Below, piece by piece: positions 22,998-31,854 of a stretch of DNA of 42,267 bases. The notes below the pieces were generated by a model that saw only the letters and a list, made by a program, of their open reading frames with translations, did not search any database and was not told where the DNA came from. Source of the DNA: Parapedobacter sp964613725 (GTDB lineage: Bacteria; Bacteroidota; Bacteroidia; Sphingobacteriales; Sphingobacteriaceae); NCBI GenBank assembly GCA_964613725.1, contig CAZTJY010000015.1:1-42267 (forward strand). Direction: 5' to 3'. The first letter of the stretch is position 1, and each line of letters starts with the position of its first letter. A program made the position numbers and the translations under genes.

Positions 22998-24099
22998 CAT
23001 TTATATGGTCCTTTCCGTATTTCCGCTGGCGTTAGCTACGATTGTCTCGGCTCAGCCGGTAGCGCTGCAAGATTTAACGGCCATTGCCACGCCTATCGCG
23101 GCATTAAAAGGAGATGCGGAAAAACTGGCGTTCCTATCGGAACAACGGACGCGCGACTCGCAACGGGTCTTGGAACAAACGACGGCCCCCATACACGTTA
23201 TTTATCAAAAAGAAAAGGTAACTGAATATGTTTACCCGCTCAATAGCCGGCAATCGCTCAATGTCGATAACCGCTACGGCAAAATCACGATAAATAATTG
23301 GGCAAAAAACGAGGTCAAAGTGATTGTTACGGTGCGCACAGCCGAGAGCTCCGAGCGGCGTGCCCAAGAGGCGTTGGACCGCGTGCGTATTGACCAATCC
23401 AGCGCTGGCAACACCATCTCGTTTAAAACCGTTATCGAATCGAGCGATTCGGACTGGTGGTCGATGCTGACCAGTGGTGCTGGTGACCGTTCGCTACGTA
23501 TCGATTACGACATATACCTACCCAAAAACCATGGGCTGGTCCTCGCGAACCGTTATGGTGCCATTGAATTATCCGATCGCGACGGCGCTGTTGAGGTATC
23601 GGTAAGCTACGGGAACCTGCTGGCAGGCCGATTGAATAGTCAAGAAAACTCGTTGTCGGTTGCCTATTCCAAAGCGGAGGTTGAATACATAAATGAAGGG
23701 GACGTAACAGTCCGTTATGGCGGGTTCAACCTATCCGAAGCTAAAAAGCTGACGTTGACGATGAATTACTCCAGCGGTGGAAAGATTGGCAAAATCAGCC
23801 GGCAAGCCGCCATTAACCTGCGGTACAGCAGTGGATTTGAGATTGGCCTGGGTCCCTCGATACAAAAAGCAAATGTAGCGGCAGCCTACTCCAGCATCCA
23901 TATCCGACCATCGAGCGATGCCGCATTCAATTTTGATGTGGCCGTGAGTTATGGGGGGTTTGATTACGATGACAATCACATCAATATCCGCAGCAAGTCC
24001 GAAAGCCACACTTCCGCCAGCTACTCCGGCTACTGGAACAAAGCTGTCGATAATGTGGTAAGCGTCAGCGCTCGGTATGGTGCTGTGAGTCTGAAGTAG
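22984..24099 (+). CDS. Exported protein with Tyr-Gly/Ser repeats, DUF4097-like beta-helix (module B)
   Basis: A 371-residue exported protein with a signal peptide at about 1-23 (LALATIVSAQP). From about residue 95, Y-G or Y-S turns recur every ~20 residues: NRYGKI, NRYGAI, VSYGNL, VAYSKA, VRYGGF, MNYSSG, LRYSSG, AAYSSI, VSYGGF, ASYSGY, ARYGAV. Such strand-turn periodicity suggests a right-handed beta-helix/DUF4097-like adhesin fold. It shares an operon with the sigma and anti-sigma genes (14-nt overlap). A structural or sensory role in the envelope is inferred. Confidence 0.75.
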   Translation: MNKFNIYMVLSVFPLALATIVSAQPVALQDLTAIATPIAALKGDAEKLAFLSEQRTRDSQRVLEQTTAPIHVIYQKEKVTEYVYPLNSRQSLNVDNRYGKITINNWAKNEVKVIVTVRTAESSERRAQEALDRVRIDQSSAGNTISFKTVIESSDSDWWSMLTSGAGDRSLRIDYDIYLPKNHGLVLANRYGAIELSDRDGAVEVSVSYGNLLAGRLNSQENSLSVAYSKAEVEYINEGDVTVRYGGFNLSEAKKLTLTMNYSSGGKIGKISRQAAINLRYSSGFEIGLGPSIQKANVAAAYSSIHIRPSSDAAFNFDVAVSYGGFDYDDNHINIRSKSESHTSASYSGYWNKAVDNVVSVSARYGAVSLK

Positions 24100-24111
24100 C
24101 GAAAATCAATC

Positions 24112-24127
24112 GTTCGGCTAACCGAAC
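24112..24127 (-). terminator. Short hairpin at the convergent end of the module B and acidic-protein genes
   Basis: GTTCGG-CTAA-CCGAAC is a 6-bp stem with a 4-nt loop overlapping the stop codon of the minus gene. On the minus strand a modest T-rich stretch follows. A weak terminator is possible. Confidence 0.3.
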
Positions 24128-25194
24128 CGCTTCCGCAGGATGGCGTACAATTTATCAACCGTTTCCGGCTTCTCGGCCCAATTGTTTTTCTGGGCGTAGT
24201 TGGACTGAAGGAAACCGTCGGCAGAGGCGAAATCATCGTACCTATTCAGTAATTCAATAGCTTCGCTATAAGCCAAGCTGTATCCATTGAAAAGATCTTT
24301 AATGAAGAGCAACTTATCGTTGAGGCTGATGGCCGATTTGAGATCAGCAATCCGGTCGCCACTTCCACTATTCGCCATAAGGCGGGTACCGCCTGCCTTC
24401 CGCTGTGCGGAAAGGCGTTCGTTGAGTGAAAGCGGCCGTGCTCGGCTTTCATCGACTTGGACCGCCTTTTCATCAATCACCACCCTTTCCGAAATGGTTT
24501 CGTCCACTTCCTCGGATTCGTCCACCTTTTGCTGCTCATCTTCCTCCGCGATTTCCTCCTCCCTTACCTCTTCTTCGGAATCCGGTTCTTGATCGGGCCC
24601 TGTTACCGGTTCCTGCACGTCTTCAACGGACAGTACGTCATCCGCGTCCGTCGAGGTATCATCGTCGCCAGTACCGGCAACGTCTGCGTCCACTTCGTCA
24701 CGCGTTTGGCTCGCGTCCGCTTCACCATCGACAGCTGAATTTCCATTGTCGTTATCCGCTTCCTCACCGTCAGTCCCCGCATTCACCGCGCCATCGTTTT
24801 GCTCCTCGCCGTGGCTCGGGGTCTCTGTATCGATACCCTCTTCCGTCATTCCAGTATCGTCAACCGACGTGGCCGAGGCGTCGGCGACTTCTTCCGTAGC
24901 AGGTGTGAAAACAATTTCCTCCGAGTCGTTCATTTCGCTATTGACGTACGTATCGGACACTTCTTCGGAATTGCCCGACGCTTCGTGGGCAACCCCTCTT
25001 GATACCTCGCTATCGGCTTTTTTCAATTTATTATAGACCGCCACATTTGCGGCCAAATAATTCACCGTGGCTTCAAAGAGATCGGCCTTCAGCCCGTCCG
25101 TCGTTCTCGCATCGTTTTGCAAATCGTCAAATTGGTCGTTAATGTCCCGGAGTAATTCCGCTATTTTTTCTAAAACCTGCTGTTTTGTTGCCAT
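24118..25194 (-). CDS. Hypothetical protein with acidic low-complexity linker
   Basis: A 358-residue protein with a helical N-terminus (MATKQQVLEKIAELLRDIND), a very acidic Asp/Glu/Thr/Ser-rich linker at about 65-245, and a conserved-looking helical C-terminal domain (about 255-358: LSLNERLSAQRK, ISLNDKLLFIKDLFNGYSLA, NWAEKPETVDKLYAILRKRF). The C-terminal pattern occurs in uncharacterised Bacteroidota proteins. No catalytic motif or signal peptide is seen. ATG 25194 fits the family-like N-terminus better than the upstream start at 25275. Function unknown. Confidence 0.75.
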   Translation of the reverse strand: MATKQQVLEKIAELLRDINDQFDDLQNDARTTDGLKADLFEATVNYLAANVAVYNKLKKADSEVSRGVAHEASGNSEEVSDTYVNSEMNDSEEIVFTPATEEVADASATSVDDTGMTEEGIDTETPSHGEEQNDGAVNAGTDGEEADNDNGNSAVDGEADASQTRDEVDADVAGTGDDDTSTDADDVLSVEDVQEPVTGPDQEPDSEEEVREEEIAEEDEQQKVDESEEVDETISERVVIDEKAVQVDESRARPLSLNERLSAQRKAGGTRLMANSGSGDRIADLKSAISLNDKLLFIKDLFNGYSLAYSEAIELLNRYDDFASADGFLQSNYAQKNNWAEKPETVDKLYAILRKRFG

Positions 25195-25229
25195 GCTATT
25201 AAAACGTATGCCGATAAAAAATGATGACT

Positions 25230-25237
25230 CAAAATTA
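25230..25237 (-). promoter_or_regulatory. Probable -7 promoter box for the acidic-linker protein gene
   Basis: TAATTTTG on the minus strand is a perfect TAnnTTTG match ending 35 nt before ATG 25194. It supports that start over 25275, which lies upstream of it. Confidence 0.45.
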
Positions 25238-25310
25238 ACATTAAATTCTGAAATTAGCAGGCTTCTTGCGGACAATTAATTGCGATTTCCGCGTATAATC
25301 ACGGTATACT

Positions 25311-25889
25311 ATGCTTTTTTCAGAAGACCGATTGGTACACAGAGATACATCCCATGGGAGCATAGAGGTAATTTGCGGATCGATGTTTTCGGGAAAAACC
25401 GAAGAACTCATCCGGCGGGTGAGGCGCTCCCAACTCGCCAGGTTGCCCGTGGAAATCTTCAAACCCGCGATGGATACGCGGTATCACGATACGGACATCA
25501 CATCGCACGATAGCAACCGCATACCATCTACACCCGTTGATCATTCATCTACCATTTTGCTCCTAGGAAGTGTTGCCAAAGTAGTGGGCATCGACGAGGC
25601 GCAGTTTTTTGATGATGAATTGCCGGAAGTGTGCACGAAACTCGCCAATTCCGGGATCCGGGTTATTGTAGCCGGTTTGGATATGGATTTCATGGGGCAA
25701 CCCTTCGGGCCAGTGCCGGCTCTTATGGCAATTGCCGAGCACGTGACCAAGGTACATGCCGTTTGTGTGCGCTGCGGCGCGCCCGCTAACTATTCTTATC
25801 GGCTCACGGAAGATGACCAGCGGCTCCTTGTTGGTGAGAAAGACAGCTACGAACCACATTGTCGCAGCTGCTTTTATCGAGGCAGATGA
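25311..25889 (+). CDS. tdk: Thymidine kinase
   Basis: Tdk phosphorylates thymidine in nucleotide salvage. The 192-residue type II enzyme shows the P-loop GSMFSGKT (23-30), the DEAQFF catalytic strand with E96, AGLDMDFMGQPFG (121-133) and the zinc-binding cysteines C152, C155, C184 and C187. It is convergent with the peroxidase gene, with 6 nt between stop codons, and divergent from the acidic-linker gene. Confidence 0.96.
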   Translation: MLFSEDRLVHRDTSHGSIEVICGSMFSGKTEELIRRVRRSQLARLPVEIFKPAMDTRYHDTDITSHDSNRIPSTPVDHSSTILLLGSVAKVVGIDEAQFFDDELPEVCTKLANSGIRVIVAGLDMDFMGQPFGPVPALMAIAEHVTKVHAVCVRCGAPANYSYRLTEDDQRLLVGEKDSYEPHCRSCFYRGR

Positions 25890-25895
25890 GCCCGT

Positions 25896-26411
25896 TTACA
25901 GGTTACCGATTATCGCGTCACTCATCGGCTCCACTTTGGAACGGAAACGATGGATAAGGTGACCGTGCTCGTCTATTAGGAACTTCTCGAAATTCCACTT
26001 GATTTCACCCGTAAAGTCCGGATTTTCCGCTGACGTCAGGTATGCAAACAATGGCGAAATGTCGTCTCCTTTCACGCTGCTCTTCTCAGCCAATAAGAAC
26101 GTCACACCAAAATTCTTTTCACAAAAGCCCTGGATTTCGGTATTACTCCCCGGTTCCTGTCCCCCGAAATTATTGGCGGGAAATCCAATTACCACCAGTT
26201 TGTCTCTATATTTTTCTGACAATTCCTGCAGTCCGGCATATTGCTTGGTGAAACCACATTCTGAAGCTGTATTGACTAACAACAACTTCTTCCCCTCAAA
26301 TTGGGATAGACTAACCGACTTCCCATCGATGGAAGTGATGGTAAACTGATATACGTTTTCTGCAGGCGCACCGATCATCATCGCTCCTAATATTAAAAGT
26401 GTTACTTTCAT
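25896..26411 (-). CDS. Glutathione peroxidase-type thiol peroxidase, exported
   Basis: A 171-residue GPx-family peroxidase with Cys in place of selenocysteine: C52 in TASECGFTKQYAGLQ, with Q85 (FGGQEPG) and W139/N140 (KWNFEKF) completing the tetrad, and a C97 that could be the resolving cysteine. Cys-GPx enzymes usually use thioredoxin. A hydrophobic N-terminus (MKVTLLILGAMMIGAPA) suggests export. It lies downstream of the sugar kinase gene on the same strand. Confidence 0.93.
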   Translation of the reverse strand: MKVTLLILGAMMIGAPAENVYQFTITSIDGKSVSLSQFEGKKLLLVNTASECGFTKQYAGLQELSEKYRDKLVVIGFPANNFGGQEPGSNTEIQGFCEKNFGVTFLLAEKSSVKGDDISPLFAYLTSAENPDFTGEIKWNFEKFLIDEHGHLIHRFRSKVEPMSDAIIGNL

Positions 26412-26466
26412 CTCCTGTTTATTTTAACTAATTTTTTCTTGTAAAATTCGTCACGACGATATATCA

Positions 26467-27333
26467 TCACGCATGTATTTCGTAGTTCTTCTCACGCTTG
26501 ACAATGTAATTAAACAATTCGTTAATCGGGCGGCTGAGTACCTTACCCATCTTCACGCCGCGCTGCTCACAGACCTCCCGCAATTGCTCGATAAAAAAAT
26601 AAGCCACCGATCCCACGAAGTGGCATACATAGTCGCCGTGGTCTGGAAATGGCTTTATATTCGTTGTAATGAATTCAGTAAAACCCTTCTTTAGCAAATT
26701 GTCTATATAGGGATGTTCGCTATACGCCGCCATAAAAAAGGCAAAAGACGCCAAATAAGCATTCGGAGTGGCGCGTTGATACACATTCTTGATGACGATT
26801 TCTTTGTTGAGCCGGTATTTTGAAGCAAATTCGGCAGCGAGGTCGGCAGGCATGGAGCCATACAAAAATTGGGTAATCAATTGCTTTCCAAACCATACGC
26901 CAGAGCCTTCATCACCCAATACATAGCCAATCCCCTGTTGTGTAGGAAGGACCTCTTCACCGTCGAAAAAGCTCACATCGGAACCTGTACCTAGCGTTGC
27001 GATATACCCTTTCCGATTACCGCAAGTCGCATAAGCGGCGCCGACCAAATCGGTTTCGACCGAAATGAACGCGTTGACAAACAACTGTGACAATGCGTTG
27101 GAAACCATTTCTCGCCTATCTGGGCTTGTGCAGCCCGATCCAAAAAAATAAACTTCCGTTACCTGTTCGGCATGGGGAAGGATTTCGTTTGCGTTTTGGA
27201 TAATCTTCGCAATATCCTTTTCATTCACAAAAAAGGGATTCAACCCCTTCGTTGTAAATGCCAGCCGTTTACCATCCGGCAGAGCCAACATCCAATCCGA
27301 TTGCGACGAACCACTATCTGCTACTAATATCAT
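26467..27333 (-). CDS. N-acetylglucosamine kinase-like / BadF-BadG-family ATPase
   Basis: A 288-residue ASKHA-superfamily kinase related to N-acetylglucosamine kinase and BadF-type ATPases: DSGSSQSDW phosphate-1 loop near the N-terminus, GSGCTSP, ETDLVGAAYATCG, ATLGTGSDVSFF phosphate-2 loop, and VLGDEGSGVWFG. The probable reaction is ATP-dependent phosphorylation of an amino sugar. The start at 27333 is supported by a promoter inside the longer open frame that extends to 27432. It lies downstream of the TolC gene but appears to have its own promoter. Confidence 0.85.
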   Translation of the reverse strand: MILVADSGSSQSDWMLALPDGKRLAFTTKGLNPFFVNEKDIAKIIQNANEILPHAEQVTEVYFFGSGCTSPDRREMVSNALSQLFVNAFISVETDLVGAAYATCGNRKGYIATLGTGSDVSFFDGEEVLPTQQGIGYVLGDEGSGVWFGKQLITQFLYGSMPADLAAEFASKYRLNKEIVIKNVYQRATPNAYLASFAFFMAAYSEHPYIDNLLKKGFTEFITTNIKPFPDHGDYVCHFVGSVAYFFIEQLREVCEQRGVKMGKVLSRPINELFNYIVKREKNYEIHA

Positions 27334-27368
27334 TGAATCATTTATTGTATCCGCACAATTAGGGATAT

Positions 27369-27400
27369 CAAACTTAGCTAAAGTTGTATTGATATGCAAC
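27369..27400 (-). promoter_or_regulatory. Probable promoter of the sugar kinase gene
   Basis: Minus strand: GTTG (27397-27400), 20-nt spacer, TAAGTTTG (27369-27376), the latter perfect to TAnnTTTG. The -7 box ends 35 nt before ATG 27333. Confidence 0.5.
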
Positions 27401-27413
27401 TTTTTTAGCTTAG
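27373..27413. repeat. Imperfect inverted repeat over the sugar kinase promoter
   Basis: CTTAGCTAAAGTTG (27373-27386), a 10-nt loop, then CAACTTTTTTAGCTTAG (27397-27413): complementary arms with a 3-nt bulge and one mismatch. It spans the -33 to -7 region and also lies 15 nt past the TolC stop, so it could be an operator, a transcript-end hairpin, or both. Confidence 0.45.
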
Positions 27414-27428
27414 GAAATAATAAGGGCC

Positions 27429-28730
27429 TCAATCCATTTCGAGCATCCCTGCAATCTGTTTCAGCGTCAATTCGGCCAACTTCGCTTGATACTGTGCCGT
27501 ACTATAACGTGTGCTGGCATCTACAAAGTTACGCTGCGCTTCACGGAATTCTACCGGAGCGATGCTTCCTAATTTGAACTTTTCCAAGGTAATATCCATA
27601 TTCTCCCTAGCAATGTCTTTGTTCCGTTCTTCCAGTCGCACCAACTCCAGATTCATCAGATACGTTTGGTATGCCGCTAACAGTTGTGCATCAATATTCT
27701 CCGCGATTTTCTCAACTTCAATTTCTGCGGCCTCCAGCATCAGTTCGGCATTTCGTTCATTCCTACGTTGCAAAAATCCGTTGAATATATTCATCGATGC
27801 CGAAATTCCGTAATCGAATCCATTGTTCCTCGATTGCGTGGAAAAGCCCAGTTCGGCTGCCGATCGGGAACGCGTATAAGCCGACGAAACACGCACTACG
27901 GGATACCGTTCACCTTTAACGCGTTTTAATTCGAGTTGGCTAATTCGATGACTAATGAGGGCCGACTGCAAATTCGGATTCAATCGTTTTGCCTGCTCCG
28001 CTAATGTCTCGTAATGGAGGTCGTTGGCTATTACTATCGTATCGGCTACCGTAAAATCAGTGTTCACATCACGTGCCAGCAGCTCATTGAGCCTAATTTG
28101 CGTCGTCCGATAGAGATTGCGTTGCCGCAATAAATTGGTCGTGTCGGTATTCAAGTCGACACTGGCTGCCAGCACCTCCAGTTTGGAGGCTCGACCAATT
28201 TGATACCTGTTTTCCGCCGTCAAGTGGCGAAAAGCAGACAATTCGAGTGCGGTTTGGGTCGCCCTGATCAGCTGTTGTTGCTGCACCAGGTCGAAATAAC
28301 CACTGATCACCTCGTAAACGGTCGACAAGATTGCAGCTTTCAGATCGGCATCCCCCAATTCCTTCAACGCTTTCAGTTGATCATATCGGGTAAACATTTG
28401 GAAACCGTCGAAGATGGTCCAATCCAAGCTCACGCCATAAGCCATCGATTGGCTTTTGGCGCCACGCAATGCTCGGGTCTCACCGCTAAGGAGCGTTTGT
28501 GTGGTGTTTTGATTACGTGCCGAGGCCGAGACATCACCACTGACAACTGGCAGCATACCCGCATTCCCGATATGTACGTTGTTAGCGGCCACATCAGCGT
28601 CTTTTGCTACCAACCGAATGTCGTAATTATTTTCCAATGCTATAGCCACTGCCTCTTCTATGGTCAGTGCCTGCTGGGCGGTGCCGAGCAAGGGAACGAA
28701 AAACAAAACAATTGAAATCAATATCTTCAT
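27429..28730 (-). CDS. TolC family outer membrane efflux protein
   Basis: A 433-residue protein with a signal peptide (MKILISIVLFFVPLLGTAQ) and two repeats of the outer membrane efflux protein family: LTIEEAVAIALENNYDIRLV at the start of the first, long helices with periodic Gln/Leu, and a tail with DITLEKFKLGSIAPVEFREA. It is the outer-membrane channel of the RND efflux pump encoded directly upstream; its start overlaps the pump's stop by 4 nt. Confidence 0.93.
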   Translation of the reverse strand: MKILISIVLFFVPLLGTAQQALTIEEAVAIALENNYDIRLVAKDADVAANNVHIGNAGMLPVVSGDVSASARNQNTTQTLLSGETRALRGAKSQSMAYGVSLDWTIFDGFQMFTRYDQLKALKELGDADLKAAILSTVYEVISGYFDLVQQQQLIRATQTALELSAFRHLTAENRYQIGRASKLEVLAASVDLNTDTTNLLRQRNLYRTTQIRLNELLARDVNTDFTVADTIVIANDLHYETLAEQAKRLNPNLQSALISHRISQLELKRVKGERYPVVRVSSAYTRSRSAAELGFSTQSRNNGFDYGISASMNIFNGFLQRRNERNAELMLEAAEIEVEKIAENIDAQLLAAYQTYLMNLELVRLEERNKDIARENMDITLEKFKLGSIAPVEFREAQRNFVDASTRYSTAQYQAKLAELTLKQIAGMLEMD

Positions 28731-31700
28731 AACGAATGTTCCCCTGCCATTACTTCTTCTACACGTTTAGCTTCTTCCAATTCGGGGTTGGGTTTGTATT
28801 CGCGCGACCACATGGCATATACCGCGGGGATGATATATAAGGTAAGTATCAGCGAAAATAAGGTACCCCCAACGATGACCACCCCCATCCCGATGCGGCT
28901 GGTGGCAGCAGCCCCAAATGCCATGGCAATGGGTAATGCCCCTAGGGAAATCGCCAAGCTCGTCATGAGTATCGGGCGGAGCCGGGCCTCAGCAGCCTCG
29001 ATAATCGCCTGCTTCACGGGCAATCCACGTTCTTTAAGTTGATTGGCAAATTCAACAATCAGGATCCCGTTCTTGGTTACTAGCCCGATAAGCATGACGG
29101 TACCGATTTGGCTAAAAACATTCCATGATTGACCAGTTAGCCACAGGGAAAGCATCGCGCCGGCTACCGCCATGGGCACGGTAAGGATGATGATAAAAGG
29201 ATCGAGGAAACTTTCAAACTGGGCCGCAAGGATTAAATACACCAATAAGAGCGCCAAGCCAAACGCAAACAATGCGTTCGAGCTACTCTCTTTGAAATCG
29301 CGCGACTCCCCGCCCAGATCGGTCGAAAAGCTGTCGTCGAGCACTTCGTTAGCAATACGGTCCATGGCGTTGATGCCGTCTTCGATTGTGTGCCCACGGG
29401 CCAGCGAAGCTGACACCGTGGCAGACATAAACCGGTTATTGTGATACAACTGGGGTGGGCTGCTTTGTTCCTCCATATCGACGAGGTTATCCAATTGTAC
29501 CAACTCGTTTGTACTACTCCGCACGAAAATGGTTGCTAAGTCGAGCGGGGAGCTCCTGTCCTGATCGGAGAACTGACCGATGACCTCATACTGCTTACCA
29601 TTCATCAGGAAGTAGGCAAAACGTTGCCCACTCAGCGAAAGCTGTAAAGTCTGGGCAACATCCAGTACGGATACGCCCAAACTTTGGGCTTTGTCCCGGT
29701 TAATGGTCACGTTTAATTCGGGTCGATTGAACTTGAGATTGACATCGACATTGGCAAAGGTAGGGTCTGCCGAGGCACGATCCATAAACTCGGGTATCTT
29801 CTCTTCTAATTTACCGAAATTGGGCGCTTGGATGATGTACTGGATGGGCATGCCCCCTCTTCTGCCTACAGATATGGTGGGCTGCTGGGAGATAAAGGTA
29901 CGCGCTTCGGTATATCGGCGGGTTTGCCTCGAAAGGGCTTCGGCAATATCATCTTGCGAACGTTCCCGATCTTCGGGCGGCACGAGCCCAATACGCATCA
30001 TGCCCGTGTTGGCCCCCCCCGAACCGCCCCAAGAAGGTGATGTATTGACCATGTTTACGGCTTTCTCCGGAACCGAATCGTTTACTAGCTGAATCAACTC
30101 CAACATAAACCGGTCCATATACTCGAAGGTACTGCCTTCAGGTGCCGTAATACTTGCCCGTAACAAGCTACGGTCCTCATATGGCGCGGTCTCTTTACGC
30201 AAATGCACCCAGAACCAGGCAATCAGCGCAAAACAAATCGCCAAAATAGGAAAGCTCACCCATTTGGCACGCATGAAACGCTTCAGCGAGTGCGCGTAGC
30301 CTGTCGTCATCTTTACGAAATAGGGTTCGGTGACGTTGTAAAACCACGAATGTTTTGCCCCGCGGCGCATTAAGTATGCATTAAGCATAGGCGTTAGAGA
30401 TAACGACACGAAAGCCGAAATCAATACGGCTGCAGCAATGACCACGCCGAACTCTCGAAACAGCCGCCCCACGAAGCCCTCCATAAACATCACCGGCAAG
30501 AATACCGCAGCCAATGTTACGGAGATGGATATCACCGCGAAGAAAATCTCATTGGCCCCTTTGATAGCCGCCATAATCGGCGACATGCCTTCTTCTACCT
30601 TCTTATAGATGTTTTCGGTAACCACAATCCCGTCGTCCACCACCAAGCCCGTTGCCAGTACGATAGCCAGCAGCGTCAATACGTTGACCGAATACCCAAA
30701 CAGATACATCACAAAAAAAGTAGCGATTAACGATACGGGTATATCGATGAGCGGCCGGAACGCGATGGCCCAGTCGCGAAAAAAGAGGAAAATGATCAAA
30801 ATCACCAAGATCAGTGCAATGATAATGGTTTCAGCAACCTCGGTAACCGACCGTTTGATGAATAACGTATTGTCTATCGCCACTTCCATCACAATATCAG
30901 TGGGCACCTCATTCTTAAGTTGTTCTAGACGGTCATAAAACGCATCGGCGATATCGATGTAATTGGTACCGGGTTGAGGTATTATTGCCATGGCCGCCAT
31001 AATCGAATTAGACTCCCGGAATTCACTTTCTAGTTGTTCCGGGCCGAGCACGGCCGTGCCAATATCGCCAAACCGGATAATCCGGTCGCCCGCTGATCGA
31101 ATGATCAAGTTGTTAAACTCTTCTTCGGTGGTGAGGTTACCCACAGTCTTTATCGCCAGCTCGGTATTCTCGCCCATAATTTTGCCCGAGGGCAACTCCA
31201 CATTCTGGCGGTTCAGTGCATTGCGCACATCCAGTGGCGTAAGCCCGTAGGCCGAAAGCCGCATCGGATCGATCCACAAACGCATCGCATAGCGTTTTTC
31301 GCCCCATATCTGTACCGAACTCACTCCCGGCAATGTCTGTAGCCGTTGCGCAATTACATTGTCAGCGATCTCGCCGAGCTCAAGCGGCGAGCGCGACTCG
31401 CTCTGTACGGTCATCACGATGATCGGATCGGAATCGGCGTCTGCTTTGGATACTACTGGCGGCGCGTCGATATCCTGGGGTAGGCTACGCATCGCCTGCG
31501 AAACCTTGTCCCGCACGTCATTGGCCGCCTCTTCCAAATCTTTGCTTAATACAAACTCAATGTTGATCCGGCTAGAACCTTGACTACTGGAAGACGATAT
31601 GTTACGAATGCCATCAATTTGGTTGATCGAACGCTCCAAAGGTTCTGTAATTTGCGACTCAATGATATCTGGATTGGCCCCCGCGTAGTTCGTCCGCACC

Positions 31701-31837
31701 GACACAATGGGCGGGTCTATGGAAGGGAACTCCCGGACGCCAAGAAACGTATATCCAATAACCCCAAACAGGATAAGCATCAAGTTCATCACAATAGTGA
31801 GAACTGGTCTTTTGATACTGGTGGTTGAGAGACTCAT
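28727..31837 (-). CDS. RND efflux permease (AcrB/MexB-type HAE1)
   Basis: A 1036-residue inner-membrane transporter, of usual RND size. Seen are the first TM (IKRPVLTIVMNLMLILFGVI), VREFPSIDPPIVSV, the porter/docking periplasmic loops, and the TM4 proton-relay aspartates in GLVVDDGIVVTEN, with the second half repeating the pattern (GLVTKNGILIVEFAN, RLRPILMTSLA). It exports drugs or other hydrophobic compounds using the proton gradient. The operon order is adaptor, pump, TolC, with 17 nt between adaptor and pump. Confidence 0.96.
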   Translation of the reverse strand: MSLSTTSIKRPVLTIVMNLMLILFGVIGYTFLGVREFPSIDPPIVSVRTNYAGANPDIIESQITEPLERSINQIDGIRNISSSSSQGSSRINIEFVLSKDLEEAANDVRDKVSQAMRSLPQDIDAPPVVSKADADSDPIIVMTVQSESRSPLELGEIADNVIAQRLQTLPGVSSVQIWGEKRYAMRLWIDPMRLSAYGLTPLDVRNALNRQNVELPSGKIMGENTELAIKTVGNLTTEEEFNNLIIRSAGDRIIRFGDIGTAVLGPEQLESEFRESNSIMAAMAIIPQPGTNYIDIADAFYDRLEQLKNEVPTDIVMEVAIDNTLFIKRSVTEVAETIIIALILVILIIFLFFRDWAIAFRPLIDIPVSLIATFFVMYLFGYSVNVLTLLAIVLATGLVVDDGIVVTENIYKKVEEGMSPIMAAIKGANEIFFAVISISVTLAAVFLPVMFMEGFVGRLFREFGVVIAAAVLISAFVSLSLTPMLNAYLMRRGAKHSWFYNVTEPYFVKMTTGYAHSLKRFMRAKWVSFPILAICFALIAWFWVHLRKETAPYEDRSLLRASITAPEGSTFEYMDRFMLELIQLVNDSVPEKAVNMVNTSPSWGGSGGANTGMMRIGLVPPEDRERSQDDIAEALSRQTRRYTEARTFISQQPTISVGRRGGMPIQYIIQAPNFGKLEEKIPEFMDRASADPTFANVDVNLKFNRPELNVTINRDKAQSLGVSVLDVAQTLQLSLSGQRFAYFLMNGKQYEVIGQFSDQDRSSPLDLATIFVRSSTNELVQLDNLVDMEEQSSPPQLYHNNRFMSATVSASLARGHTIEDGINAMDRIANEVLDDSFSTDLGGESRDFKESSSNALFAFGLALLLVYLILAAQFESFLDPFIIILTVPMAVAGAMLSLWLTGQSWNVFSQIGTVMLIGLVTKNGILIVEFANQLKERGLPVKQAIIEAAEARLRPILMTSLAISLGALPIAMAFGAAATSRIGMGVVIVGGTLFSLILTLYIIPAVYAMWSREYKPNPELEEAKRVEEVMAGEHSL

Positions 31838-31854
31838 GCGCTTATTGTTTAATC

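Noticed and set aside
27334..27432. N-terminal extension of the sugar kinase to 27432
   Set aside because: It would start upstream of a good promoter and adds residues not typical of the family.
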